Positions 1 to 8,539 of a stretch of DNA of 64,000 bases are shown here, piece by piece (within the stretch, counting starts at the first letter, position 1; every line of letters starts with the position of its first letter). The notes under the pieces are model-generated. The model did not search any database. It was not told the origin of the DNA and saw only the letters and a program-made list of their open reading frames with translations. The stretch is from Chloroflexi bacterium RBG_13_51_36 (GTDB taxonomy: Bacteria > Chloroflexota > Dehalococcoidia > GIF9 > AB-539-J10). The translations under genes were made by a program, and so were the position numbers. Location of the stretch: NCBI GenBank assembly GCA_001796515.1, contig MGMS01000016.1, positions 1 through 64,000 of the forward strand, written 5' to 3'.

Positions 1-6
1 ATTCTA

Positions 7-165
7 ATGCCAGCAATTACGTTTCCAGCTTTAGGTCTATGGATGGGGATAGCAAGCCTTATTTTCGGCGTTATTGTTATGATTTTCCCCAAGATACTAA
101 ACTATTTGATTGGTATCTACCTTATCATCATTGGCATAATGGCTATTATAGCGTACCTCAGGTAA
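7..165 (+). CDS. DUF3096-like small membrane protein
   Basis: The frame encodes about 52 residues with two hydrophobic helices separated by a short FPK-type turn (motif IFPKILNYLIGIYLI). This pattern resembles the DUF3096 family of tiny two-helix membrane proteins, whose function is unknown. The frame is open from base 1, so the true start could lie before the window; the ATG at 7 is the first candidate inside it. It is followed by two more very small genes on the same strand. Family call is by pattern only. Confidence 0.6.
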   Translation: MPAITFPALGLWMGIASLIFGVIVMIFPKILNYLIGIYLIIIGIMAIIAYLR

Positions 166-327
166 AGATGACTCTGCTGGTGCTGAGTTAGCCGCCGATA
201 ATTAGCGTTTTGCTTGTGCCCTGCATAACACAGAGCGGCATTATTAGGGAGGCTTGTATAATAACCAAACAGGCTCACCTTGCCGGGCAGCCAGGTGAGC
301 AGTGATGATAGGTAAAAGGAGGTTAAT

Positions 328-483
328 ATGCTCGGTTTTCTCTGGATCATTGCTGTTATCGTCCTGATTGTTTTTCTGCTCAGTCTATTTCTCCACTTCA
401 TAACGGGCCCGTTCCTCTGGATTTTACTTGTGATTGGAATCATCTTGCTGCTTGTCTGGCTGGTGCCGCGACTAAGAAGATAG
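328..483 (+). CDS. small hydrophobic membrane protein
   Basis: A 51-residue reading frame starts at an ATG preceded by a clear AAAGGAGG ribosome binding site six bases upstream. It is almost entirely hydrophobic, with two predicted membrane helices and a basic end (VPRLRR). It resembles the small Lmo0937-type membrane proteins in size and composition, but this is not a firm assignment. Its strong ribosome site argues that it is translated. Confidence 0.55.
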   Translation: MLGFLWIIAVIVLIVFLLSLFLHFITGPFLWILLVIGIILLLVWLVPRLRR

Positions 484-564
484 ACGTTAGTCTTAACATC
501 TGAATGTAATGTGGATTGAAACGTGGGGCGTGCGTCATAATAGTTATATGAGGAGGGTAAAAAG

Positions 565-714
565 GTGCCTAGAAAAGTGAGGAGTGATAAAAAGGTCGGG
601 AAAATGGAAAAAGACCTTGGCCTACCAGCGGGAACCCTCAGGAACCCAAGTGGAAGAGATACAAGATCTGACAAAAAAATCGGAACGATTAGAAAAGAAC
701 GAAGTAAAAGGTAG
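565..714 (+). CDS. small basic protein, unknown function
   Basis: A 49-residue frame opens with GTG seven bases after an AGGAGGG site. The product is rich in Lys and Arg, with the local repeat SDKKVGKM / SDKKIGTI near its two ends, and has no hydrophobic segment. The spaced internal repeat and the good ribosome site support coding. I do not recognise the family. The following 715-957 stretch holds no gene that I can support. Confidence 0.45.
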   Translation: MPRKVRSDKKVGKMEKDLGLPAGTLRNPSGRDTRSDKKIGTIRKERSKR

Positions 715-957
715 ATAGAACGCACAGCGTTATATAAAAGCTCGTTTTGTTGCCTGATTGAACGAAGGCCTGTTTTGTTACCTCATTACACAAACGGGGA
801 ATATCGTATTGTGACCATGCCACATTAAGCACGCACCCTGAACGGCAAAAGTTCTATGTCATTGTGTCCCCACAATCCCCTTCTCATTCCCTTTCACCAG
901 AGGAATGAGAGGCAATTTAGAAAAGTGATGTTTTGGATAAATTCTTAAAACATAGGG

Positions 958-2184
958 ATGGAGCAAGCAATAAGCGGGGACAAAGGCTACAGATATAGAT
1001 GGGTCGTTCTGGCCGTCTATATGTATATATCCGCTCTTACTCAGCTCTACTGGCTGAACTTCGCGGCCATCGAAACGTTTGTCGAAGGGCGTTTCACCAT
1101 AACCGCCAGCAGCGTCATGTGGTTCACGCTCGTTTTTCCTTTGGTACAGGTTGTGTTATCCATGCCCGCGGGTATGATAATCGACAGGAAAGGATTCAAA
1201 TACGGCGTTGGCATAGGTGCGCTCTTTACCGGTGTTTTTGCCATGCTCCGCCTGGCGAATACTGACTCATTCACCGTTCTCCTGATATCTCAGATAGGAA
1301 TAGCCATAGGGCAGCCTTTTGTGCTGAACGGCGTTACCAAGCTGGTGGTAACCTGGTTTCCCCAGAAGGAAGAGGCGACTGCGGTGGGGCTGGGGTCCCT
1401 GGCGCTGCTAGTCGGCATGATGGTCGGGTTAGGGGCCACGCCGGCGCTGGTGCAATTTCTGGGATTCCAGACGATGCTGTTGATATATGGCATTCTGGGC
1501 CTTCTGGGTATCCCGCTATTCTTCTCATTGGTGAAACCACATCCGGCGACCCCTGCCAGAGAGGCAGAAGTCCAGCAGGAAATCACAGGCTGGCAAGGTA
1601 TTAAACACATTCTAAAGATGAGGGATTTCGTAATTCTCGGCTTCATAGCCCTGATAGGCATCGGAGTTTTCAACGGGCTGGCTACCTGGCTGGAGAAGAT
1701 ACTGAATGAACTCCATCAGATTCCCATGACTGACGCCGGCATCATTTCTGCGATATTGGTCCTCAGCGGCATAGTCGGCTGCATCGTCATCCCCTTGGTG
1801 TCGGACAAGGTAATGAAGAGGAAGCCATTTCTGCTACTGGCGTCGGCAGTTGGGGCTGTATGCATCATCGCACTGATGGTGGCCAAAGGTTTTGCGTCGA
1901 ACATGGTCAATGGCATATTCCTGGGCTTCTTCCTGATTTCCGCATTGCCTATAATGCTGACGATGTCGGCTGAGATTACCGGTGCCAGGTTTGCCGGTAT
2001 TTCCGTCGGTTATCTGCAATTGCTCGGCAACGCCGCTGCCGTAGCCATCGTTCCCATAATGGAATCCCTGCATGGTGTCACCGAGCAGTGGATTTTGCCT
2101 CTGGCTCTTATCGCCGGACTGCTAGGGATATCCTTTGTACTGGCGGTGGTGATAAGAGAACCTGCCAGAAACCCGAAGGGCTAA
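958..2184 (+). CDS. MFS family transporter
   Basis: The 408-residue protein has about twelve hydrophobic segments and the major facilitator signature between helices 2 and 3 (GMIIDRKGFK, around residues 72-81). The loop between the two six-helix halves is near residues 195-215 (HPATPAREAEVQQEI). The N-terminal half (YWLNFAAIETF, FVLNGVTKLVVTWFP) resembles the FLVCR-like branch of the superfamily. The substrate cannot be told from sequence. It stands alone: the next gene is on the opposite strand, so no operon partner hints at a cargo. Confidence 0.85.
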   Translation: MEQAISGDKGYRYRWVVLAVYMYISALTQLYWLNFAAIETFVEGRFTITASSVMWFTLVFPLVQVVLSMPAGMIIDRKGFKYGVGIGALFTGVFAMLRLANTDSFTVLLISQIGIAIGQPFVLNGVTKLVVTWFPQKEEATAVGLGSLALLVGMMVGLGATPALVQFLGFQTMLLIYGILGLLGIPLFFSLVKPHPATPAREAEVQQEITGWQGIKHILKMRDFVILGFIALIGIGVFNGLATWLEKILNELHQIPMTDAGIISAILVLSGIVGCIVIPLVSDKVMKRKPFLLLASAVGAVCIIALMVAKGFASNMVNGIFLGFFLISALPIMLTMSAEITGARFAGISVGYLQLLGNAAAVAIVPIMESLHGVTEQWILPLALIAGLLGISFVLAVVIREPARNPKG

Positions 2185-2247
2185 AGCTGGCCTTCATTCT
2201 TTTCTTCAATATTGCTCGGTTCTGATTCGAATTCCGGGTGGCTCATT

Positions 2248-3186
2248 CTATGATAATCGCTCTAGATTCAAGAGATCATAAGAAATATCCTCTTCTTCAG
2301 TAGAGTAACGTATCTTTTCCGTCTTTCTGATGTGAGCTTTGTAACGCTTTGGTAGCTCAACAGTCTGCTTTTCACTGATGTCAATGTCCTTTGTTAACGA
2401 ACCTCTGATATCTTCACCTGTGTCTAAACGTAGGTGAAAGCTGCGTCTAGTTAGTTCTACACCCACCAGGCTTGCATGAATTGTTAGTTCACTGACACGC
2501 TCCTCGCTTGTCAGGCCAATCGTCCGGTGTAATCTTTCCAGTTCGGGCCCTTGTGCAAATAGCCGTCGCTTGATGAGCTCTTGGCGACGCCATTCAATAT
2601 CCACACCAAGCCTTGATTCAGCATGGTCGTATGCCCACCTATAGAGCGATTTCACTGAAGCTGGTCCTAGTTTCTTTGCATACTGCAAGACTTCGGGCGA
2701 ATCATGCACTTTCGTCATTTCTGAAATAATTCGCAAAGATTCATCGAGGTTGCTTTCACCAAGTAACAAACGTTGGTTAGGTATGGTGAGTACCACTCCC
2801 ACGGAGCCCGGAAAAGTGTATCCGAACCTAAACTCCGTTTCTGCCGCGATTTGAGCACTAATTCTAGCGCGTAGCTTTGGCACAGCGGTTTTGACTGCAT
2901 CATATACAGTGGATACCAGATTCTGGAAATCACTTAGAACGCTGGACAGTGCTTTGACAGTCGGGCGCTCTTCCTCACCAAATACGCGGTAGGCGCATAC
3001 ATCAACGCCAAGACTGTCAGCCTCACTCAAGAAATCGGTTTCTAGTTTCTCATAGCGCTTTTCTAGAGATTTCATCATCGCTGAAAGCGACAACGACGTA
3101 CGGTCATTAGCTATAGCTTTCTCCATTTCCGCCATTGCTGCGTTCGTTTCAAGTAGCTTTTCCTGAATTTCCGATAGTCTGTTCAT
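2248..3186 (-). CDS. coiled-coil protein, partner of nucleotidyltransferase-like gene
   Basis: The 312-residue protein starts at an ATG with an AAGGAG site. Residues 1-60 are predicted coiled coil (heptads rich in Leu, Glu and Lys), followed by a mixed alpha/beta body with a VVLTIPNQRLLLGES segment near residues 131-145 and a charged C-terminal end. I do not recognise a named domain. It lies 11 bp downstream of the DUF6932-like gene on the same strand, so the two are almost certainly co-transcribed. The arrangement is like that of two-gene toxin-antitoxin or defence modules, but that role is inference only. Confidence 0.6.
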   Translation of the reverse strand: MNRLSEIQEKLLETNAAMAEMEKAIANDRTSLSLSAMMKSLEKRYEKLETDFLSEADSLGVDVCAYRVFGEEERPTVKALSSVLSDFQNLVSTVYDAVKTAVPKLRARISAQIAAETEFRFGYTFPGSVGVVLTIPNQRLLLGESNLDESLRIISEMTKVHDSPEVLQYAKKLGPASVKSLYRWAYDHAESRLGVDIEWRRQELIKRRLFAQGPELERLHRTIGLTSEERVSELTIHASLVGVELTRRSFHLRLDTGEDIRGSLTKDIDISEKQTVELPKRYKAHIRKTEKIRYSTEEEDISYDLLNLERLS

Positions 3187-3197
3187 TGGATGCTCCT

Positions 3198-3683
3198 TTA
3201 TAAGACCACAACGGGTATTCCTTTCATTTCATTGCTTCTAGAGAAACCGAACTGTCTCATCCAGTAATTGTACATATATTGCCCCACCCAATAATTTGTA
3301 TGGTCCTCTGGCCATTCCATAAAGTAGTAGCTATGACACAGGTGAGTATTTCTGAGATTTGATGCCAACCAATTAACTGCCTCCCGCCGCGTTTGTGTAG
3401 CATTTTCATAGAATTGCGCTGCAATGCGCAACACTAAGTCGACATCTTCGGGATTCATTTTCTCTGTGACAAAGCTACCATCAATCCAAATCTCGCCCTC
3501 TATACTATTCACGCGAAGCTCTTGAACCACTTTCTCAAGGCCCTCCATAATCTTCGGACGAGTTGTGGATAACGGGAAACCGTCTACACAAAGGCGCCTT
3601 AATTCCAGAAGGCTCGTGTGATGCCTTCCTATCGGAAAAATTGAGGGAAACTCCGGTCTAGCGAAAGGTGTCGCACCTTGCAC
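3198..3683 (-). CDS. DUF6932-like protein with nucleotidyltransferase motif
   Basis: The 161-residue product contains IWIDGSFVTEKMNPEDVDLVL around residues 66-86. The GS followed by a spaced D-x-D is the core signature of minimal nucleotidyltransferase folds and matches the DUF6932 family. The C-terminal half (HSYYFMEWPEDHTNYWVGQ) is typical of that group. The start is a GTG with no Shine-Dalgarno, but a near-consensus promoter ends seven bases before it, suggesting a leaderless message. Related folds act as toxins in some two-gene systems; whether this one does is unknown. Confidence 0.65.
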   Translation of the reverse strand: MQGATPFARPEFPSIFPIGRHHTSLLELRRLCVDGFPLSTTRPKIMEGLEKVVQELRVNSIEGEIWIDGSFVTEKMNPEDVDLVLRIAAQFYENATQTRREAVNWLASNLRNTHLCHSYYFMEWPEDHTNYWVGQYMYNYWMRQFGFSRSNEMKGIPVVVL

Positions 3684-3689
3684 ACACAG

Positions 3690-3718
3690 AATATACTACC
3701 CACATGTATTGAAGTCAA
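3690..3718 (-). promoter_or_regulatory. sigma-70-like promoter for the nucleotidyltransferase pair
   Basis: On the minus strand TTGACT (3718-3713) and TATATT (3695-3690) are separated by exactly 17 bases, a near-consensus housekeeping promoter. The GTG start codon at 3683 begins about seven bases after the -10 element, where transcription would begin, so the transcript would have almost no leader. Confidence 0.65.
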
Positions 3719-3833
3719 TGCAGGCCAACAAGCTCGAAGTGTCTATCGGAAGCTCTATCCTTTATGTAGCAGGATCGCCATGCACGGGGGGAAGCCAGTG
3801 TGAATTAGCCGGACGTGGCCATCAGGTTTGGCA

Positions 3834-5456
3834 TTATGCAGCAGGCATAATCTCGCTGGCCAGCTTGAGCTTCTGAGTGTCGGTCCACTGCCACCGCAAG
3901 CCGTTCCCTTTGGACTCCAGCCGCAAAACCCCCCTGGCTATCAGTTCGCCTATTCGCCGCCGGGCTACTGCGAGGTCAGTGCCTAGCTTCTTGGAAACCC
4001 GGCGGGCCAGTTCGGAATCGGTGTCACCCGGATTCAGGATAGAGGGTGATGCCATGCCCCCTAGTTTCTCTATGATATCTCCCTGGAACAAAGCCCACAC
4101 GAATTCGTTTCTTTCTTTCCCTTCGATTATCTCAGCGCACCCGGCATCTCCGTCTTTGGCCCGCTGCTTTATATCGTCCCAGGCAGCTTCAATCCCCTTG
4201 TTATAGAAAGACATGGCTTCTTCTACCATCCCTGTGCTCATAGTCGGCGTCTCGGTGATGGGTTCGTTGGCGTTATAGCGGGCCCAGTTCCGGCTGAGGA
4301 TGTGAATACCATAGTCGCCAGCTCTCTCGTATATTTCAGTTCCGGGTAGAGGCGACAGCATATGGAAGCCATATTTGGCGCCGTGTTTGTGATAAAGCTC
4401 GTCGCCAAAGGCCAGGGACTTGTGGGCCGTCTCGGGGCTTTCGCCGGGAAGCCCGAGGATGAAAGAGTTGAAGACGTTGATGCCGGCCTCGGCGGCTATC
4501 TTTACACCGCGCCTAACCTCTTCAGGGGTAATTCCTTTCTTGATGGTCTTCAGGATTCCCTCGTCCGCCGATTCGACACCGAAGAGTACCCATTCGCAGC
4601 CAGCCCTGTTCATCAAGTGAGCCAGGTCCTCGCTGATTCTATCCACACGCACAAAAACGCTCCATTTCAGCTTCAGGTTACGCCGGAGCATTTCCTCGCA
4701 CACCGCTCGGGTGTGGCTATGATTGAGGGTAAAGGTGTCATCAACGATGTTGATTTTGGCCAGCCCGAAATCGCGCTGAAGTCTCTCAATCTCATCTACT
4801 ACAAGTCCGGGGCTGCGAAAACGGACCCTTGGGCCGAACATGCGGTGCCCTGAGCAGAAGATACAACTGTAAGGGCAGCCGCGGCTGGTTATTACCGTGC
4901 AGGGCATACCTAGAGCTCGGTACCTCGCCATGGGCAACAACTCGCGTGCCGGCAAGGGCAGGTTGTCGAGGTTCTCAATGAGCGATCGGGCGGAAGTCTT
5001 GACCACCCTGTCCCCATCGGCAAAGGCAATCCCGGGCACCTGGTGAATGTCTTTACCTTCTTCCACTGCCCTGGCCAGTTCCACCAAAGTTGTCTCGCCC
5101 TCACCGATGACAATGGCGTCAATCCATGGTGATTTGAGCAGAGTCTCTTCCAGGGCAAAGGTCACGTGAGGGCCGCCGATGGCAGTGAAGATACGGGCGT
5201 CGAAAGCTTTGCATACCTTGAGCATCCTCCTGGCAATGGGATAGTTCAAGGTAACGCAGGTGGCGCCCACGAGTTGCGGTCGGTATTCCTCCAGTTCTCT
5301 CTTCAGCTTCTTGGGATCGTAGTGGGTCACCAGGAAGTCCAGAATCCTGACGTCGATGCCTTCTTGGACGAGGACAGCGGCCAAATAACTTAAGGAAAGG
5401 GGAGGGAGGGGGCTCTCCTCCAGGGGATGTGGTGTGCTCAGTAACAATACTCGCAT
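3834..5456 (-). CDS. B12-binding domain radical SAM protein
   Basis: The 540-residue protein has an N-terminal cobalamin-binding-type Rossmann domain (RVLLLSTPHP at the start, GGPHVTF and IVIGEGE near residues 95-120) followed by a radical SAM core with the CPYSCIFC cluster motif (CxxxCxxC, near residue 200). A winged-helix-like C-terminal part ends the protein. The organisation is that of the BchE/HpnP-type superfamily, which modify lipids, tetrapyrroles or natural products; the substrate is not evident. I chose the ATG at 5456 because MRVLLLST is the usual beginning of the family; a frame extension to 5543 exists. No neighbour indicates a pathway. Confidence 0.85.
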   Translation of the reverse strand: MRVLLLSTPHPLEESPLPPLSLSYLAAVLVQEGIDVRILDFLVTHYDPKKLKRELEEYRPQLVGATCVTLNYPIARRMLKVCKAFDARIFTAIGGPHVTFALEETLLKSPWIDAIVIGEGETTLVELARAVEEGKDIHQVPGIAFADGDRVVKTSARSLIENLDNLPLPARELLPMARYRALGMPCTVITSRGCPYSCIFCSGHRMFGPRVRFRSPGLVVDEIERLQRDFGLAKINIVDDTFTLNHSHTRAVCEEMLRRNLKLKWSVFVRVDRISEDLAHLMNRAGCEWVLFGVESADEGILKTIKKGITPEEVRRGVKIAAEAGINVFNSFILGLPGESPETAHKSLAFGDELYHKHGAKYGFHMLSPLPGTEIYERAGDYGIHILSRNWARYNANEPITETPTMSTGMVEEAMSFYNKGIEAAWDDIKQRAKDGDAGCAEIIEGKERNEFVWALFQGDIIEKLGGMASPSILNPGDTDSELARRVSKKLGTDLAVARRRIGELIARGVLRLESKGNGLRWQWTDTQKLKLASEIMPAA

Positions 5457-5580
5457 AGGTATCAGCCAACAACTCGCCACCTCACATCCCTGACTTCTCG
5501 AATTTGGCGGCATGAGTATAGCTCTTGTCATACCTAAAATCAACTATAAAAGTAGAGAGATTGCTTGATAGCATTCCTTT

Positions 5581-5675
5581 GTCATTCTGAGCGAAGCGAA
5601 GAATCCTTCGCATAACTCAGGACGGCGTCTAGAGATTCTTCGTCGTCCGAATTCGTTTGGACTCCTCAGAATGAC
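5581..5675. repeat. inverted-repeat element ending in GTCATTCTGAG
   Basis: The element begins with GTCATTCTGAG and ends with its exact complement CTCAGAATGAC. Inside are further complementary stretches (GAAGAATC near 5600 and GATTCTTC near 5634). It lies between the radical SAM gene and the ribbon-helix-helix gene. This is the kind of short palindromic interspersed repeat found in many bacterial genomes and encodes nothing. Confidence 0.75.
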
Positions 5676-5803
5676 ATTACTAAACTCTCTCAGAGTAGAT
5701 TTTTGTTTTGTCACCATGAACGCTGAGTGCTTGCGCTGCCAAATCGAGGAAGGTTCTATGTTTTTGTGATTTTATGCTATAAAATTGGGTGTGGGAGGTG
5801 AGC

Positions 5804-6022
5804 ATGTCTAAAGGAACGAGGATAACCGTGGATTTGGGAAGTGAGGAACTTCTAAAAGCGGTGAAGTTTGCCTCTGTCGAGCAGAACAAACCAATTCGGG
5901 AGATTATTGTCGAGGCGCTGGAGCAGTGGCTGGGGGGAAAGAAAAGCTCGGGGCAGCAGGATTACCTGGCTATGATGAAAGCCCTGGATGAATACCGGAA
6001 GACCCCGGGCAAGGGCAGCTGA
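5804..6022 (+). CDS. ribbon-helix-helix (CopG/Arc-like) protein
   Basis: The 72-residue product begins GTRITVDLGSEELLKAVKFA, with a short basic beta strand followed by two helices (EIIVEALEQWL), the layout of Arc/CopG DNA-binding domains. The rest is a short charged tail. The ATG at 5804 follows GGGAGGTG at an ideal distance, and a TATAAA element lies at 5778-5783. Such proteins often act as antitoxins or autoregulators, but no toxin gene follows: the next gene encodes an amidohydrolase. Confidence 0.65.
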   Translation: MSKGTRITVDLGSEELLKAVKFASVEQNKPIREIIVEALEQWLGGKKSSGQQDYLAMMKALDEYRKTPGKGS

Positions 6023-6113
6023 GGTGGCGGTGGAAGGCCAGAGTCTTTTCATCAGGTTACTGGGTGAGCGACCGTACAGTCGGGGGAACAGGTAATGTGT
6101 CCAGGAGGACGAT

Positions 6114-7037
6114 ATGATAGTTGATATGCATACTCATCTTTGCGATCGTGATGGTGTGGCCAAACCATTCTGGGATGGTTGGGCGGAGGTTTCAGCGCTG
6201 AGGGTCAACAGGCCATTGGAGAAGGTGCAAAGACGATTGCCTGAGCTGTGGGATATTTCCGGTGACATGATAGTCAAGGATATGGATGCTGCCGGGATTA
6301 ATAAAAGTGTACTGCTGGCGATTGATTGGGGTCTGGCTCGCCACCTTGGCGACCTCAAGCTAAGCGTTGAGGAGATAAACAAGGTCTATGCTGATGCGGT
6401 GAAGAATCATCCCCAGCGATTGATTGCCTTTGCCGGCATTGACCCCAGAAGGAATGACGCCGCTCGACTGGTTGAAAAATTTCTCAAGGAGCTGGGTATG
6501 AAGGGAGTCAAGTTCCATACGGCTGCGGGTTTCTATCCCAATGATAGGGTGTGTTATCCCATTTATGAGAAAGCACTGGAATATGGTGTTCCTATTCTCC
6601 TCCATACAGGAGAGGTGCTGAAGCCACTTCATTTCAAATATTGCCAGCCTATTTATGTACAGAAGGTAGCTATGGACTTTCCCGACCTGCCCATCATCCT
6701 GGCACATGCGGGCGGGTGTTGGTACCCGGAAGCGGTGGCAATCTGTGCCAACGCGACAAATGTTTACCTCGATTTGTCCGTATGGCAGGCACGGTTCCTC
6801 CGCCCTCTGAACTTTTACAGAGCTCTGAGGACATTGTTAGACTCGGTCTCCTGGCAGAGAGTGTTGTTCGGCAGCGATTATCCCTTTCTGAAGCTGCTGA
6901 TTAATCAAGAAAGGTGGGTCAAAGCCTTTACCGAAATTCCCGACTCCGTGAAAGAGCAGAGGATCCGGTTCACGGATGAAGAAATGGCGGGAATAACGGG
7001 CGGCAACGCTGTCAGACTCCTGGGGCTTGCAGAATAG
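6114..7037 (+). CDS. amidohydrolase family protein (Amidohydro_2)
   Basis: The 307-residue protein is a TIM-barrel metal-dependent hydrolase. It shows the first metal motif HTH at residues 6-8 (VDMHTHLC), the VKFHTAAG strand, HTGEV with a catalytic-type His, ILAHAGG with another metal ligand, and the terminal FGSDYPF with the catalytic Asp. The layout matches Amidohydro_2 enzymes, which hydrolyse or decarboxylate small carboxylated rings. The substrate cannot be predicted from context. It may follow the small regulator gene in one transcript, about 90 bp downstream. Confidence 0.85.
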   Translation: MIVDMHTHLCDRDGVAKPFWDGWAEVSALRVNRPLEKVQRRLPELWDISGDMIVKDMDAAGINKSVLLAIDWGLARHLGDLKLSVEEINKVYADAVKNHPQRLIAFAGIDPRRNDAARLVEKFLKELGMKGVKFHTAAGFYPNDRVCYPIYEKALEYGVPILLHTGEVLKPLHFKYCQPIYVQKVAMDFPDLPIILAHAGGCWYPEAVAICANATNVYLDLSVWQARFLRPLNFYRALRTLLDSVSWQRVLFGSDYPFLKLLINQERWVKAFTEIPDSVKEQRIRFTDEEMAGITGGNAVRLLGLAE

Positions 7038-7049
7038 CCTTGTCGGTTG

Positions 7050-7802
7050 CTAGACTCCCATCCCTCCGCTGACGATGAAGGTGCCGCCGCTAACGTAGGA
7101 GGCACCTTCCGAAGCCAGCCAGATTACTGTTTCAGCCACTTCTTCAGGTTCGCCCATTCTCTTCAAAGGTACACTGCCCTGGATTGTGGCATCGGCGTCT
7201 TTTTGGGCGCGCAGTTCTTCAGTCATGCGAGTTTTGATCCACCCGGGGCAGACGGTGACCACCCGGATGTTATCCTTGCCGTACTCGGTCGCGGCTGCGT
7301 TGGAAATGCCCACGACAGCGTGTTTGCTTCCGCTGTAGACGGACAATCTTTCCGCCGTGGCCACACCGGCGATGGAGGCATTATTTATGATGACGCCGCC
7401 ACCCTGTTTTTGCATGACCGGTATTTCATATTTCATGGACAACCAGATGCCCTTGAAGTTGGTGTCCACCACTTCGTCAAAAAGCTCCTCGCTTGTACGA
7501 ACCAGCCGGGCCATTATGCCACCTACTCCGGCATTGTTGAAGGCGATATCCAGGCGGCCGTATTTTTTCACTGTCTGGTTCACCATGTTCTCAACCTGTG
7601 ATGCAATTCGGACATCGGTCTGGACAAACATGGCTTCACCGCCGGCTTTTCTTATCATCTCCACCGTCTCTTTACTCTCTCTTTCCCTGCGGGCAGCCAC
7701 CACCACCCTGGCACCCCGTTCCCCGAATTTGATTGCCGTGGCTCGGCCGATGCCGGAACTCCCACCTGTTACCAGTGCTACTTTCCCCGCGAACGTGTTC
7801 AT
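7050..7802 (-). CDS. short-chain dehydrogenase/reductase
   Basis: The 250-residue protein is a classical SDR. TGGSSGIGRAT near residue 11 binds the dinucleotide, NNAGVGG lies near residue 89, and the catalytic YSGSK (Tyr-x-x-x-Lys) lies near residue 155. The R after the glycine motif (AARRERE) favours NADP(H). The C-terminal GMGV follows the usual final strand. Family members oxidise or reduce alcohols and ketones; the substrate is open. It is convergent with the amidohydrolase, ending 12 bp from it. Confidence 0.9.
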   Translation of the reverse strand: MNTFAGKVALVTGGSSGIGRATAIKFGERGARVVVAARRERESKETVEMIRKAGGEAMFVQTDVRIASQVENMVNQTVKKYGRLDIAFNNAGVGGIMARLVRTSEELFDEVVDTNFKGIWLSMKYEIPVMQKQGGGVIINNASIAGVATAERLSVYSGSKHAVVGISNAAATEYGKDNIRVVTVCPGWIKTRMTEELRAQKDADATIQGSVPLKRMGEPEEVAETVIWLASEGASYVSGGTFIVSGGMGV

Positions 7803-7890
7803 TCTTGGCCTCCTTTTTGCCCGCTATAGCAATTTCGGGCCTTGCTCTCTCCTGATGTCAATTGGACAACTTTATCGGTGGCGTATCAAT

Positions 7891-8295
7891 CTAGAACCAT
7901 TCATAGGCGGTTGCAATTACAGCCAAAACACTGATTACAAGTCCAACGCCGATTGAGCCCCAGGTAGCATATTTCAAATACCTTTGTTGTTTCTGGGCAT
8001 GAAAGACAGATTGGATAATGCACGAAAATCCAATGGCAATAATATCAGTCCCGATGCCTTTTATCGCTCTAATCTCATTCTGCATCGTAGAAGACAGGCC
8101 TCCCAACCCAATCATGATACCTACTACGATGGCAGCGAGCCCCAACCTTAATAGTTTTCTTCTATTCTCTGTGCGTGGGCTCTTAAATTCGGTCAAATGT
8201 TTCGTAGCCCTAATGATGGCTAAGGTAAATCCAAATACGAGCAGAAACCTACCTAGATCGAATAAGTCTAATCCGTTTAGTGGATTCACACTCAT
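7891..8295 (-). CDS. membrane protein, unknown function
   Basis: The 134-residue protein has four predicted membrane helices: LGRFLLVFGFTLAII, LGLAAIVVGIMIGLGGL, IGTDIIAIGFSCIIQSVF and WGSIGVGLVISVLAVIATA. A charged loop (HLTEFKSPRTENRRK) separates the first two. No family is recognised. It ends 89 bp upstream of the SDR gene on the same strand direction. The adjacent 8296-8539 contains no reading frame that I would call. Confidence 0.5.
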   Translation of the reverse strand: MSVNPLNGLDLFDLGRFLLVFGFTLAIIRATKHLTEFKSPRTENRRKLLRLGLAAIVVGIMIGLGGLSSTMQNEIRAIKGIGTDIIAIGFSCIIQSVFHAQKQQRYLKYATWGSIGVGLVISVLAVIATAYEWF

Positions 8296-8539
8296 AACCT
8301 CAAATAATGTTTGCCCATTCTACCATACATATAGAGATCGATAGAGAAATAGTTACATCACCAGGATTGGCAAGGTGCAATGTAGGGTGGCTTAGCATCT
8401 GGGGATTCCAAGATAATACACTACCACTTTATCACCCGCAAACGCATGACTACAATATGGAGCGGTGGGACTCAATCCATGGCGCTATTAGCCAAGACAA
8501 CTTAAGGCTTGGAGAAATGCCCAGTTAGCCATGCCATTT

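Noticed and set aside
8307..8528. Plus-strand 73-residue frame between the membrane protein and HEPN-like gene
   Set aside because: No ribosome site, no motif and no periodic composition.
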